A DNA stretch of 64,000 nucleotides from Mycobacterium sp. NBC_00419. Its GTDB lineage: Bacteria > Actinomycetota > Actinomycetes > Mycobacteriales > Mycobacteriaceae. The notes below the pieces were generated by a model that did no database searches, had not been told where the DNA came from, and worked only from the letters and a program-made list of their open reading frames with translations. Within the stretch, counting starts at the first letter, position 1, and each line of letters starts with the position of its first letter. The position numbers were made by a program, and so were the translations under genes. Shown here in pieces: positions 53,624 through 62,887 of the stretch. The DNA lies in the NCBI RefSeq assembly GCF_036023875.1, contig NZ_CP107931.1:3410001-3474000 (forward strand). The letters are read 5' to 3'.

Positions 53624-54758
53624 TACGACACCGAACAGACGCGCCGCCGAGCGCATCGATTTCGCGGGGTCCCCGCGGCCGACACTCGGCGTCGAGTGGG
53701 AGTTCGCCCTCATCGACGCGCAGTCTCGCGATCTGAGTAACGAGGCCGCCGCGGTGATCGCCGATCTTGGCGAGAACCCGCATGTGCACAAGGAATTGCT
53801 GCGCAACACCGTCGAGATCGTCACCGGGGTATGCGACACCGTCGACGAGGCGATGGAGGACCTGCGTTCGACGCTGCGCGACGTACGCGGCATCGTCCGC
53901 GACCGCGGGATGGAACTGTTCTGCGCCGGCACCCACCCGTTCGCCGAGTGGGCCGAGCAGAAGCTCACCGACGCGCCGCGCTACGCCGAACTGATCAAGC
54001 GGACCCAGTGGTGGGGACGGCAGATGCTGATCTGGGGCGTGCACGTGCATGTCGGCGTCTCCTCCGCGCACAAGGTGATGCCGATCATCTCTTCGCTGCT
54101 CAACCACTACCCGCACCTGCTGGCGCTGTCGGCGTCGTCGCCATTCTGGGCCGGCGGCGACACCGGCTATGCCAGTAACCGGTCGATGATGTTCCAGCAG
54201 CTGCCCACGGCCGGGTTGCCGTTCCAGTTCGAAACCTGGCGGCAGTTCGAGGAGTTCGTCTACGACCAGAAGAAGACCGGCATCATCGACCACATCAACG
54301 AAGTGCGTTGGGACATCCGGCCTTCGCCGCATCTGGGCACCGTCGAGGTGCGCATCTTCGACGGGGTGTCCAACCTTCGCGAGCTCTCGGCTCTGGTGGC
54401 GTTGACCCATTGCCTGATCGTCGACCTGGATCGTCGTCTGGATGCCGGTGAGCAGCTGCCGGTGATGCCGCCGTGGCATGTGCAGGAGAACAAGTGGCGG
54501 GCGGCGCGCTACGGACTGGACGCGATCATCATCCTCGACGCCGACAGCAACGAACGGTTGGTCACCGAGGATCTCGACGACCTGCTGACCCGTCTGCAGC
54601 CGGTCGCCGAATCACTGCACTGCGCCGATGAACTCGCGGCGGTGGCCGACATTCCGCGCCGCGGCGCGTCATATCTGCGCCAGCACCGGGTAGCCGACGA
54701 GAACGGCGGCGACCTGCGTGCCGTGGTCGACTCGCTGGTCGCCGAGCTCGACATCTAG
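53604..54758 (+). CDS. GCS2-family carboxylate-amine ligase (YbdK-like, Rv0433 position)
   Basis: This protein of about 384 residues has the glutamate-cysteine ligase type 2 pattern: TLGVEWEFALID with the metal-binding Glu residues, FCAGTHPFAEW, RQMLIWGVHVHVGVSS, and VRIFDGVSNLRE. YbdK-type members ligate glutamate to an amine with weak activity. The start is uncertain; GTG 53604 overlaps the sodC-like gene by 20 bp. A short lipoprotein gene follows. Confidence 0.85.
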   Translation: MSSAPASTTPNRRAAERIDFAGSPRPTLGVEWEFALIDAQSRDLSNEAAAVIADLGENPHVHKELLRNTVEIVTGVCDTVDEAMEDLRSTLRDVRGIVRDRGMELFCAGTHPFAEWAEQKLTDAPRYAELIKRTQWWGRQMLIWGVHVHVGVSSAHKVMPIISSLLNHYPHLLALSASSPFWAGGDTGYASNRSMMFQQLPTAGLPFQFETWRQFEEFVYDQKKTGIIDHINEVRWDIRPSPHLGTVEVRIFDGVSNLRELSALVALTHCLIVDLDRRLDAGEQLPVMPPWHVQENKWRAARYGLDAIIILDADSNERLVTEDLDDLLTRLQPVAESLHCADELAAVADIPRRGASYLRQHRVADENGGDLRAVVDSLVAELDI

Positions 54759-54777
54759 CGCAAAGAGGAGGCGCCAC

Positions 54778-55113
54778 ATGGCAATCCGCCGAGTAGGACT
54801 CGCGGTGCTGGCGACGGTCGTGGTGTTGGCGGGAGCGGGGTGTGCCAAGCCGATTCCCGGCACACCGGTCGCCGTGCCGGGTCAGGCAGGCAAGCCACTG
54901 GTCCCCACCGATCTGGCCAGCGCCACCTGCCGCGAGTATCTGGCCATGGACGAAGCCACCCGCCGCGAGGTGATCAAGGCGATCGGCGAGAAGGGCAACG
55001 GCCTGGTCGGGATGAACCCGGAGCTGTGGGTGGGAGTCGCCGGCGCGCTGTGCACCTTCGTGGCCCCCAGCGCCCCGGTCCGAGACATCCTCGTCGGTCA
55101 GGGTATGCGGTGA
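54778..55113 (+). CDS. Small lipoprotein, function unknown
   Basis: This 111-residue protein starts at ATG 54778 after AAGAGGAGG (54763-54771), a strong ribosome-binding site. It has a short signal peptide with lipobox LAGAGCA, then a Pro/Val tether and a domain with two Cys (ATCREYL and GALCTFV) that could form a disulfide. The domain DEATRREVIKAIGEKGNGLVG is helical. I do not recognise a family. The stop overlaps the next gene's GTG by 4 bp. Confidence 0.78.
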   Translation: MAIRRVGLAVLATVVVLAGAGCAKPIPGTPVAVPGQAGKPLVPTDLASATCREYLAMDEATRREVIKAIGEKGNGLVGMNPELWVGVAGALCTFVAPSAPVRDILVGQGMR

Positions 55114-55745
55114 GCGCGCAGCCGATGTTCCCGCTGCAGTCCGCCCTGCTGCCCGGCGAGGTGCTGCCGCTGCGGATCTTCGAACCGCGCTACTCCCAAC
55201 TTGTGCAGGACTGCCTGGCGAGCGACGACCCGGCGTTCGGGGTCGTGCTGATCACCCGTGGCCGCGAGGTCGGTGGCGGCGATGTCCGCGGCGACGTGGG
55301 CGCACTGGCCCGAATCGCCGAGTACACCGACCACGGCATGGGTCAGTATCAGCTGAATGCCGTTGTGAGTGAACGTATCCGGGTGGCGGAGTGGCTCGAT
55401 GACGACCCGTACCCACGGGCCGTTGTGCAGCCGTGGCCGGACGAGCCCGGCCCGCCGGTGGGTCCCGAGCGCATCGGTGAGGTCGTCGACAAGATCCTTG
55501 CGCTCTTCGAGCGGATCGTCAGTTCCCGCGGTGCGCAGTTGCGTCCCGATGCGCTGGCGGTCGAACCCGAGATCGCCGACGATCCGTCCCGGCACATCTA
55601 CGCGCTGGCGTCGCGGGTGCCGATGGGCCAGGCCGATCGGTACGCGCTGCTGTCCGCGCCGACGTTGGCGCAGCGGGTGGATCTGTTCACCGACGCGCTG
55701 GAAACCGTTGCGGCGATGGTGGAGTTCCAGATCGCCGAGGAGTAG
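55110..55745 (+). CDS. Lon-substrate-binding-domain protein (Rv0434-like)
   Basis: This 211-residue protein is an isolated N-terminal Lon domain (PUA-like): FPLQSALLPGEVLPLRIFEPRYSQLVQDCL followed by FGVVLITRGREVGGGD and GALARIAEYTDHGMGQYQLNAVVSERIRV. It has no protease domain, so it may present substrates to, or tether, another protein. GTG 55110 overlaps the preceding stop. It matches the Rv0434 position in M. tuberculosis. Confidence 0.88.
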   Translation: MSAQPMFPLQSALLPGEVLPLRIFEPRYSQLVQDCLASDDPAFGVVLITRGREVGGGDVRGDVGALARIAEYTDHGMGQYQLNAVVSERIRVAEWLDDDPYPRAVVQPWPDEPGPPVGPERIGEVVDKILALFERIVSSRGAQLRPDALAVEPEIADDPSRHIYALASRVPMGQADRYALLSAPTLAQRVDLFTDALETVAAMVEFQIAEE

Positions 55746-55760
55746 CAGGGCGGTTCGTCG

Positions 55761-56693
55761 TCAGTTCTTCGTGGCGTGGACGAACGTCGTGTCCGGCACC
55801 AGTTCTGGGTCGGCAGGGGGTCTGTGGAAGTGCGCCATCAGATCCGGTGCGTCGATGGTCTCCACCTGCCACCCGTGCGCCGTCAGCCAGTCGGCGACGT
55901 CGGTCCGTGCCTCGAGGTACCACAGAGCGCTGGTGTCAGGGACGTCGTCGAGTCCCGCTTCCGCCGCTGCCTGGCGCGCCTGCGCCATCCGCGTGCGACG
56001 CTGTTCCATCACCTCAGGGGAGTAGAAGTCGTGGCCGAACGCCTCCACGGCTAGTCGGCTGCCTGCGGCGCTGAGCGCATCGATGCGTTCGAACAGCCCG
56101 TTCTGGGCCTCTGCCGACAGATAGGGCAACAAGCCCTCGGCACACCAGACCGTCTGGCGGGACGGGTCGAAGCCCTTCTGCTGCAAAGCTTGCGGCCAGT
56201 CATGGCGTAGATCGACGGGCACCGCGGTGTAGGCCGCGGCGGGGCGGGCCCGGTGTTGGGCCAACACGCGCTCCTTGAACTCGAGCACTTTGGGTTGGTC
56301 GAGTTCGTAGATGGCGGTGTCGCTGATCCACGGCAGCCGCCAGGCCCGGGTGTCCAGGCCGGCGGCCAGGATCACCACCTGATCGAGGCCGTTGGCACCG
56401 GCGGTGGTGAAGAAATCGTCGAGATACTTGGTGCGCGAGGCGATATAGGCGGTCATCGTGGTCAACCGGGCCGTCACCTGCTCGTCGGCTTTGCCGATAT
56501 GGGCCAGCGTCTCCTCGGTGAACGGTGGCTGCCAGCCGGCGTCGAGTGCCGCCTCGACGAAGAAGTGGGCGTAGGGGTCGGTGTACAGCGGGCAGTCGGA
56601 ATCGGATTCGGCGGCCCGCGCCCGCGCCACGGTCAGTGCGGTGGCACCGACCCCCTCGGTGATATCCCAGGTGTCGTCGTCGCTGCGGCTCAC
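55761..56693 (-). CDS. SAM-dependent methyltransferase (TIGR00027-like)
   Basis: The 310-residue product has the family pattern: GVGATALTVARARAAES, DPYAHFFVEAAL, SRTKYLDDFF, VVILAAGLDTRAWRLPW (SAM site), YELDQPKVLEFK and CAEGLLPYLS. Such putative O-methyltransferases are numerous in mycobacteria. GTG 56693 overlaps the mnhG stop by 4 bp (GTGA), so it sits at the end of the mrp antiporter operon. The methyl acceptor is unknown, and its link to ion transport is only positional. Confidence 0.88.
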   Translation of the reverse strand: MSRSDDDTWDITEGVGATALTVARARAAESDSDCPLYTDPYAHFFVEAALDAGWQPPFTEETLAHIGKADEQVTARLTTMTAYIASRTKYLDDFFTTAGANGLDQVVILAAGLDTRAWRLPWISDTAIYELDQPKVLEFKERVLAQHRARPAAAYTAVPVDLRHDWPQALQQKGFDPSRQTVWCAEGLLPYLSAEAQNGLFERIDALSAAGSRLAVEAFGHDFYSPEVMEQRRTRMAQARQAAAEAGLDDVPDTSALWYLEARTDVADWLTAHGWQVETIDAPDLMAHFHRPPADPELVPDTTFVHATKN

Positions 56694-57043
56694 GAGTTCT
56701 TCTCCGCCCCTTCGCCGGTGTCCCGCATCTCGTCCGTGGTCAGCAGGTCGTCGCGGATGTTCTGTTCACGGTATGCCAGCTGGCCCACCCGGTGCGCCAC
56801 CACGGGTGCGGTGATGAGGGTGAATATCGCGGTCAGGACGATCATGCCGATGTCGACGTTGCCACGGAGCCGGATCGCGGCGCCGCCCAGAACCAGCAGC
56901 AACCCGAGCACCTGGGGCTTGGTGGCGGCGTGCATGCGGGTCAAGGTGTCCGGGAAACGCACCACGCCGATGGCCGCGGTGAGCGCCAGCGCCGAGCCGC
57001 CGAGCACCAGCACGGCGGCCAGGATGTCCAGGGCTGTCGTCAT
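56690..57043 (-). CDS. mnhG: Na+/H+ antiporter subunit G
   Basis: This 117-residue protein has three membrane helices in the MnhG pattern: ILAAVLVLGGSALALTAAIGVVRFPDTLTRMHAATKPQVLGLLLVLGGAAIRL, then the GMIVLTAIFTLITAPVVAHRV helix. Its C-terminal tail is acidic. It is the last antiporter subunit of the operon; the start overlaps mnhF by 4 bp and the stop overlaps the methyltransferase by 4 bp. Confidence 0.93.
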   Translation of the reverse strand: MTTALDILAAVLVLGGSALALTAAIGVVRFPDTLTRMHAATKPQVLGLLLVLGGAAIRLRGNVDIGMIVLTAIFTLITAPVVAHRVGQLAYREQNIRDDLLTTDEMRDTGEGAEKNS

Positions 57044-57312
57044 CGGTCCCGCTGCTCCACGTCGGGCACCCGGAACCGGGCCACGCTCACCGATCCGACG
57101 AAGCTGATCAAGGCCAGGGCCGCCAGGCTGTAGGTGACGGTGGTGTCCAGCGTGAACGCCGCCCAGGTGCCGATGCCGCACATCGTGACCGCCACCATCG
57201 TGTCGACGGCGACCAACCGGTCCAGCGTGCTGGGGCCGGCCAGCAGCCGGATCATCGTCACCGCGGCGGCCGCGACCAGCATGGTGCCCGCCAGCACCCA
57301 CACGACCGTCAT
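57040..57312 (-). CDS. mnhF: Na+/H+ antiporter subunit F
   Basis: This 90-residue, three-helix protein shows the MnhF pattern: MIRLLAGPSTLDRLVAVDTMVAVTMCGIGTWAAFTLDTT with the conserved Asp-Arg pair, and the LISFVGSVSVARF end. It overlaps mnhE and mnhG by 4 bp each. Confidence 0.93.
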   Translation of the reverse strand: MTVVWVLAGTMLVAAAAVTMIRLLAGPSTLDRLVAVDTMVAVTMCGIGTWAAFTLDTTVTYSLAALALISFVGSVSVARFRVPDVEQRDR

Positions 57313-57848
57313 GACCTGGCCTCCTCGGATTCGCTTGCCGGGCGCCATTCGGAGTCGCGTTCGAACGCGGCCACCAGAAGCCGCTCCAACTTGGCTGCCT
57401 GCCCGTAGAAGCGGTCCACCGAGCGTTGCGAACCGACGTCGAGCACATGGACGTACAACAGCCGGCGGGTCTGGTCGATCTCGAGCACGATCGTGCCCGG
57501 CGTCAGGTTCATGATGTTGACGCCAAGCGCCAGAACCAGATCCGACTTGCATGCCAGGCGCACCCGCAGCACCGCCGACAGCGGCGGGCGTCCCGGCCGC
57601 AGCGCCAGCCACGCCACCTGCATCGAGGACACCACCAGCCACCAGCCGACGTTGGCCGCCAGCCACAGCAGCGACAGCGGATGCAGCCTGCCCTGTACCG
57701 GCACCGCGGGCAGTGGCAGCAGCACCGTGATCAGGATCGCCACCGCAAGCCCGGAGAGCACATTGGCCATCGAGACGCTGCCCCACAGCAGAAGCCACAC
57801 CAGGGTGAGCCACACCAGCACCCAGATCCGCACCAGCCACGTCTTCAT
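57309..57848 (-). CDS. mnhE: Na+/H+ antiporter subunit E
   Basis: This 179-residue protein has two N-terminal helices, then the MnhE core with NIMNLTPGTIVLEIDQTRRLLYVHVLDV. The LTPGT segment is conserved in the family. It overlaps mnhD and mnhF by 4 bp each. Confidence 0.93.
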   Translation of the reverse strand: MKTWLVRIWVLVWLTLVWLLLWGSVSMANVLSGLAVAILITVLLPLPAVPVQGRLHPLSLLWLAANVGWWLVVSSMQVAWLALRPGRPPLSAVLRVRLACKSDLVLALGVNIMNLTPGTIVLEIDQTRRLLYVHVLDVGSQRSVDRFYGQAAKLERLLVAAFERDSEWRPASESEEARS

Positions 57849-59446
57849 AGCCGCGTCCCCAACACCGCGGTGACGTACTGGCTTCGGTCCAGGACTTCGT
57901 CGGCAGCTCGATCGCTGAAGCCGAAGATCGGCCCGGCCGCCACCGTCAACGCCAGCCCGACGGCGATCAATGCCATTGTCGGAACGACCATTCCGATGGG
58001 CATCCGGCCGACATCGTCACGGTCGACGAACGCGACGTCTTGCGAGTAGTCCTCGAGCAGCGCCGACGGCGCGGAGTCGGCCATATCGCCGTCGGGGGCG
58101 TCGACACGGGCCCGCCAGAACGCCTTGGTCCATACCCGGGCCACGACGTAGAGCGTCAGCAGGCTGGTCACCACCGAGCCGCCGACCAGCAGCCAGGCCA
58201 GCACCGAGCCGCCCTGGGTGCCGGCTTCCAGCAGTGCGACCTTTCCGATGAAGCCGGAAAACGGCGGTATACCACCGAGATTGAGCGCAGGCACGATGAA
58301 CACGAACGCCAGCAGCGGGCTGGCGGCCGCCAATCCGCCGAGTCTGTGCAGGGTGGATGCGCCGGCCTGCCGTTCGATCAGTCCGACGACGAGGAACAGG
58401 GTGGTCTGCACGATGATGTGGTGGGCGACGTAGTAGATCGCTCCCGACATCCCCAGCCGGCTCGACAGCGCGATCCCGAACACCATGTATCCGATATGGC
58501 TGACGAGGGTGAAGGACAGCAGACGCTTGATGTCGCTCTGTGCGATCGCGCCGAGGATGCCCACCAGCATGGTGAGCAGCGCGGCGACCAGCAGCACGTT
58601 GTCCAGGCCACCGGCCGGGAACAGCAGCGAGTGGGCCCGGATGATCGCGTACACACCGACTTTGGTCAGCAGGCCGGCGAACACCGCGGTCACCGGGGCC
58701 GGCGCGGTGGGGTAGGAGTCGGGCAACCACGCCGACAGCGGGAACACGGCGGCCTTGATGCCGAACGCCACCAGCAGCACCGCGAACAGCGCACCGCGGG
58801 TACCGCTGCTGATGCCATCGAGCCGCAGGGACAGCTCGGCCATGTTCAGCGTGCCGGTGGCGGCGTAGATCAAGGCCAGGCCGATCAGGAAGATCAGCGA
58901 GGACACCATGGACACCATCACGTAGGAGATGCCCGCGCGCACCCGCTCCTTGCTGGCGCCGATGGTGAGCAGCACGAAACTCGCCGACAGCAGGACCTCG
59001 AATCCGACGTACAGGTTGAACAGGTCACCGGCCAGGAAGGCTGTGCACACCCCGGCGGAGAGCACCAGGTAGGTGGGCAGGAAGATCGACACCGGCTGGC
59101 GGTCGTCACCGTCGCGGATGCCCTGCCCGATGGCGTAGAACACCACCGCCAGCAGCACGATCGAGGACACCACGAGCATCAGCGCGGAGAGCCGGTCGGC
59201 CACCAGCGTGATGCCCAGTGGCCCCAGGCCGGCGTCGGTCGGGCCCCAGCCGCCGACGTGCAGCGCCTGGGTGCCGTCCCGGTCGGTGAGGTAGACCAGC
59301 ACCGCGCAGACCGCCACCACCGCGCTGAGCGCGACCACGGTGATCAACCGCTGCAACCGTGGCCGTCGCCCGGCAACCAGCGTGGACGCCGCGGCCAGCA
59401 AGGGGATCAGCACCGGCAGCGGAATGAGGACACCAGCTGTGCTCAT
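57845..59446 (-). CDS. mnhD: Na+/H+ antiporter subunit D
   Basis: This 533-residue protein is the NuoN/MrpD-type channel subunit, with about fourteen helices. Family landmarks: LYVGFEVLLSASFVLLTIGASKERVRAG, GIKAAVFPLSAWLPDSYPTAPAPVTAVFAGLLTKVGVYAIIR with the Lys of the proton path, IGAIAQSDIKRLLSFTLVSHIGYM-like GAIAQSDIKRLLSFTLVSHIGYMVFG, and NLGGIPPFSGFIGKV. It overlaps mnhE by 4 bp. A 67-bp gap holding a 19-bp repeat separates it from mnhC. Confidence 0.94.
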   Translation of the reverse strand: MSTAGVLIPLPVLIPLLAAASTLVAGRRPRLQRLITVVALSAVVAVCAVLVYLTDRDGTQALHVGGWGPTDAGLGPLGITLVADRLSALMLVVSSIVLLAVVFYAIGQGIRDGDDRQPVSIFLPTYLVLSAGVCTAFLAGDLFNLYVGFEVLLSASFVLLTIGASKERVRAGISYVMVSMVSSLIFLIGLALIYAATGTLNMAELSLRLDGISSGTRGALFAVLLVAFGIKAAVFPLSAWLPDSYPTAPAPVTAVFAGLLTKVGVYAIIRAHSLLFPAGGLDNVLLVAALLTMLVGILGAIAQSDIKRLLSFTLVSHIGYMVFGIALSSRLGMSGAIYYVAHHIIVQTTLFLVVGLIERQAGASTLHRLGGLAAASPLLAFVFIVPALNLGGIPPFSGFIGKVALLEAGTQGGSVLAWLLVGGSVVTSLLTLYVVARVWTKAFWRARVDAPDGDMADSAPSALLEDYSQDVAFVDRDDVGRMPIGMVVPTMALIAVGLALTVAAGPIFGFSDRAADEVLDRSQYVTAVLGTRL

Positions 59447-59464
59447 GCGCGATCCCGCTTCGGA

Positions 59465-59483
59465 GGGCAGGAGCGAAGCGACC
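59465..59483. repeat. Dispersed 19-bp repeat, copy 2
   Basis: GGGCAGGAGCGAAGCGACC is identical to 38238-38256. This copy lies in the short spacer between mnhC and mnhD. Confidence 0.6.
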
Positions 59484-59513
59484 AGGGAAAGAGTGGCGCT
59501 TCTCGCTGGGCCG

Positions 59514-59984
59514 TCATCGCGACCCCTGATGGCCGGGCAGCGCGTCGAGTTCGTCGGGCTCGTCGGTGTCGCGGGCCGGCTCGTGCACCGGAGCGTCGTC
59601 GTCGATCGAGGAGGCCTCCTCGTCGGACAGCTTCGACACCCTGGTGTCCTCGGGGTCGTTCTCGACGTCCTCTTCGGTGGTCAACCGGAACGAGCGGTAG
59701 GTCAGGGCGAGCACGAATGCGGCGATGCCCATCGCGATGACGATGGCGGTCAGGATCATGCCCTGCGCCAACGGGTCCGCCGTCGTGGTCTCCGATCCGC
59801 TGGTGCGCCCGCGCACCGGAGGATTGCCCGACGGTCCTCCCACAGTGAGTATCAGCAGGTTCACGGCGTTGCCGACGAGCAACAGGCCCAACAACATTCG
59901 GGTCAGATTGCGCGACAGCAGCAGGTACACCCCGCAGCTGGTGAGCCCGCCGATGATGACGAGCAGAACGAGGTAGGTGTTCAC
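59514..59984 (-). CDS. mnhC: Na+/H+ antiporter subunit C
   Basis: This 156-residue NuoK-like protein has three helices: YLVLLVIIGGLTSCGVYLLLSRNLTRMLLGLLLVGNAVNLLIL and DPLAQGMILTAIVIAMGIAAFVLALTYRS. It carries an unusually long acidic C-terminal tail (about 50 residues rich in Glu/Asp). GTG 59984 overlaps the mnhA stop by 4 bp. Confidence 0.93.
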   Translation of the reverse strand: MNTYLVLLVIIGGLTSCGVYLLLSRNLTRMLLGLLLVGNAVNLLILTVGGPSGNPPVRGRTSGSETTTADPLAQGMILTAIVIAMGIAAFVLALTYRSFRLTTEEDVENDPEDTRVSKLSDEEASSIDDDAPVHEPARDTDEPDELDALPGHQGSR

Positions 59985-62887
59985 CGCGCCCCCGCCTTCG
60001 CTGCCGACGGCGCCGCTTCGGCCATCTCGACGTCGATGCGCGCGCCTAGGCTGCGCAGCACGTCGAGCACCAGTCCCACGACGATCAGGTACACCCCGAG
60101 GTCGAAGAACAGGGCGGTGACGAACTTGACGGTGCCCAGCAACGGTATGTCCAGGGTGATCACTGCCGACGACAATGCCGGTGCTCCCAACAGCATCGAG
60201 CCCACCGCGGTGCCCGCCGACAGCACCAGGCCGAAGCCGAGGATCTTGCCGGCGTCCAGCGGCAGGGTCTCGCCGAGTTCGTAGCGGCCGCCGGCCAGGT
60301 AGCGCAGCACCAGGGCCAGCCCGGCGGTCAATCCGCCTGCGAAGCCGCCACCGGGTGTGTTGTGACCGGTGAAGAAGAAGTACACCGAGAGCACCATGAT
60401 GAGCGGGAAGATCAGTCGGGTCGCGACCTCCAGTACCAGCGAGCGGTAGCGCGGGTCACGCAGTTCGCTGCCCCGCAGCCAGGTGGTGTCGCTGACCGCT
60501 GGGCTGTACGGAACTGTCTGCAGCACAGCAATATCGGGCTGGCCGACATCGGAAACCCTTGGTGCCGAACCGAATCGGCGATTGCGGAACACCAGTGAGG
60601 CCACCCCGGTGGCTGCCACCACCAACACCGAGATCTCGCCCAGGGTGTCCCAGGCGCGGATGTCGACGAGCAGCACGTTGACGGTATTGGCGCCGTGGCC
60701 GCGGAAATAGGCGGCATCGGGCAGCAGGTCGGCGATCGGTGTGGTGGTGCGGGCCGCTTTGGCGAACACCGCCAGGGTGGTCACCGTCGCCCCGACCGCC
60801 AGCGACAGCAGCACCTTGGGCAGGCGGTGGCGCTTGGCGCCGGCCTCCTCGGCTTCGGCCGGAAGTGTCCGCAGCACCAGCACGAAGATGACCAACAACA
60901 AGGTCTCCACCAGGAACTGGGTCAGCGCCAGGTCCGGGGCACCGTGCAGCGCAAAGATGACACCGCACCCGTACCCGGTGATGCCGACGAGGAGGACCGC
61001 GGCAAGCCGGTTGCGCATCACGGTCGCGGCCACCGCCGCAGCCAGGATCAGCAGGCCGACCACCGGTTGCACCAGGGAGTCCCACAGCCGGAAATCCGGA
61101 CGGTCGCGCGCCCCGAGGACGAGCACCGCGACGGGTAGCAGCACCAGCGTGGACAGGATCACCGACTGGGTGACCGGGATCGAGCCGCGCTGCGTGGCCG
61201 CCGTCAACCGAACCGACACCACGTCGGCACCGCGGATGACCGCGTCGTAGACCCGGTCGGCGTTGCCCAGCGGCTGGTAGCGGCCGATGCGGGCCCGCTG
61301 CAACCGGTCACGGCTGACGAACGCCGCGGTGCCCGCCGCCAGGACAAGCGCCGACAGCAGCACCGGCAGGCCGAACCCGTGCCACAGCTCCAGGTTGTAG
61401 GTGCCGTCGGCGGCACCGGCGGGAGGAAGTGTCTCGGCGTAGTTGTCGAGGGTGTGGTCCAGCGTGCTGGGCACCAGCCCGAAGAACAGCCCGGCCGCGG
61501 CGAGGATGGCCGGGGCCACCAGGAACACCGCCGACGGCCGGTGCAGGTTGGCCACCAGGACTGTCGGCCCATGAGAACCCTTGCGCGCGAAGGCTCCCCA
61601 CAGGAATCGCAGGCTGTAGATCGTGGTGAACACCGATCCGGCGACCACCCCGGCCAGGACGACGGGCGCCCACGGGCCCAGTGACTCGCTGTGGGCCAGG
61701 GTTTCGAAGTCGGCCTCCTTGGCGACGAAGCCGAGGAACGGCGGCAGTGCCGCCATGCTGGCGGTCGCCCCGGCCGCGATGACGAACAGCGCAGGCATCC
61801 GGCGGCCCAGCCAGGCCAGCCTGCGGATGTCGCGGGTGCCGGTGGAGTGGTCGATGACGCCGACCACCATGAACAGCGTGGCCTTGAACAGTGCGTGTGC
61901 GCAGAGCATGGCCAGCCCGGCGAGCATCAGGTCCTGGCCGCCGCCGCCGACCATCACGGTGATGAAGCCGAGTTGGCTCACCGTGCCGAAGGCCAGGATC
62001 AGCTTGAGGTCGTACTCACGCACCGCGCGCCACCCCGCCAGCAGCATGGTGGCCAGGCCCAGGGTGATGACGGTCGGACGCCAGCCGGGGGAGTCGGCGA
62101 AGCCGGGGTTGAGCCGGGCGATCAGGTAGACACCCGCCTTGACCATGGCCGCCGCGTGCAGGTAGGCGCTGACGGGGGTGGGCGCGGCCATCGCGCCGGG
62201 TAGCCAGAAGTGGAAGGGCACCAGCGCCGACTTCGATACCGCGCCGACGAGCACCAATACGACGCCGACCCCGACGGCAACCCCGTGCGGTGGTGCGGCC
62301 ACCAGTTCTGACAGCAGGTAGGTCCCGGAGTAATGGCCGAGGATGATGATGCCGGCCAACATCGCCAGACCGCCCGCGGTGGTGACGAGCAGGGCCTGCA
62401 TGGCGGCGCGGCGGCTGGTGGCCCGCTCCGCGTAGTGCCCGACGAGCAGGAACGACAACACCGTCGTCAGCTCCCAGAAGGTGTAGAGCAGCAGCATGTT
62501 GTCGGCGACGACCAGGCCGAACATCGCGCCGGAGAACGCCACGAGTTCGGCGGCGAAGCTGGGCAGCCGGTTCTCGGTGTGGCCGTCGCGGTGATGGAAG
62601 TACTCCGCGCAGTAGAACAGCACCAGGGCGCCGATGCCGAGCACGAGCACGCTCATGACCGCTGAGAGTGTGTCGAAGCGCAGCGTGATGTTCATCGACA
62701 GTTCGGGCACCCAGGGCACATCGACGCTCGGGGCGGGCCGGCCCGGCTGCGGCCAGTTCGTCGCCACCCAGATCAGCGATGCGGCGGGAACCAGTGCCAG
62801 CGGATAGAACGCCTGCCGTCCCCAGCGGCGCACGAGAACCGGCGCCAGGACGGCGGCGATCGCGTGCGCGAGCAGGATGACGAGCAT
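59981..62887 (-). CDS. mnhA: Na+/H+ antiporter subunit A fused to subunit B
   Basis: This 968-residue protein is NuoL-like over about 600 residues: FWELTTVLSFLLVGHYAERATSRRAAMQALLVTTAGGLAML, KSALVPFHFWLPGAMAAPTPVSAYLHAAAMVKAGVYLIAR and ATSMAALPPFLGFVAKEADFE. It continues with a MrpA C-terminal region and a MnhB-like end (FPLIMVLSVYFFFTGHNTPGGGFAGGLTAGLALVLRYLAGGR). No separate mnhB gene exists here, so A and B functions are combined. ATG 62887 has GGAG 8 nt upstream. It is the first gene of the operon A-C-D-E-F-G, which should exchange Na+ (or K+) for protons at high pH or salt. Confidence 0.95.
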   Translation of the reverse strand: MLVILLAHAIAAVLAPVLVRRWGRQAFYPLALVPAASLIWVATNWPQPGRPAPSVDVPWVPELSMNITLRFDTLSAVMSVLVLGIGALVLFYCAEYFHHRDGHTENRLPSFAAELVAFSGAMFGLVVADNMLLLYTFWELTTVLSFLLVGHYAERATSRRAAMQALLVTTAGGLAMLAGIIILGHYSGTYLLSELVAAPPHGVAVGVGVVLVLVGAVSKSALVPFHFWLPGAMAAPTPVSAYLHAAAMVKAGVYLIARLNPGFADSPGWRPTVITLGLATMLLAGWRAVREYDLKLILAFGTVSQLGFITVMVGGGGQDLMLAGLAMLCAHALFKATLFMVVGVIDHSTGTRDIRRLAWLGRRMPALFVIAAGATASMAALPPFLGFVAKEADFETLAHSESLGPWAPVVLAGVVAGSVFTTIYSLRFLWGAFARKGSHGPTVLVANLHRPSAVFLVAPAILAAAGLFFGLVPSTLDHTLDNYAETLPPAGAADGTYNLELWHGFGLPVLLSALVLAAGTAAFVSRDRLQRARIGRYQPLGNADRVYDAVIRGADVVSVRLTAATQRGSIPVTQSVILSTLVLLPVAVLVLGARDRPDFRLWDSLVQPVVGLLILAAAVAATVMRNRLAAVLLVGITGYGCGVIFALHGAPDLALTQFLVETLLLVIFVLVLRTLPAEAEEAGAKRHRLPKVLLSLAVGATVTTLAVFAKAARTTTPIADLLPDAAYFRGHGANTVNVLLVDIRAWDTLGEISVLVVAATGVASLVFRNRRFGSAPRVSDVGQPDIAVLQTVPYSPAVSDTTWLRGSELRDPRYRSLVLEVATRLIFPLIMVLSVYFFFTGHNTPGGGFAGGLTAGLALVLRYLAGGRYELGETLPLDAGKILGFGLVLSAGTAVGSMLLGAPALSSAVITLDIPLLGTVKFVTALFFDLGVYLIVVGLVLDVLRSLGARIDVEMAEAAPSAAKAGAR

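Noticed and set aside
58040..59740. 566-codon open frame on the plus strand across mnhD and mnhC
   Set aside because: The translation is rich in Gln, His and Arg, typical of a shadow of a membrane-protein gene; mnhD has full family motifs.
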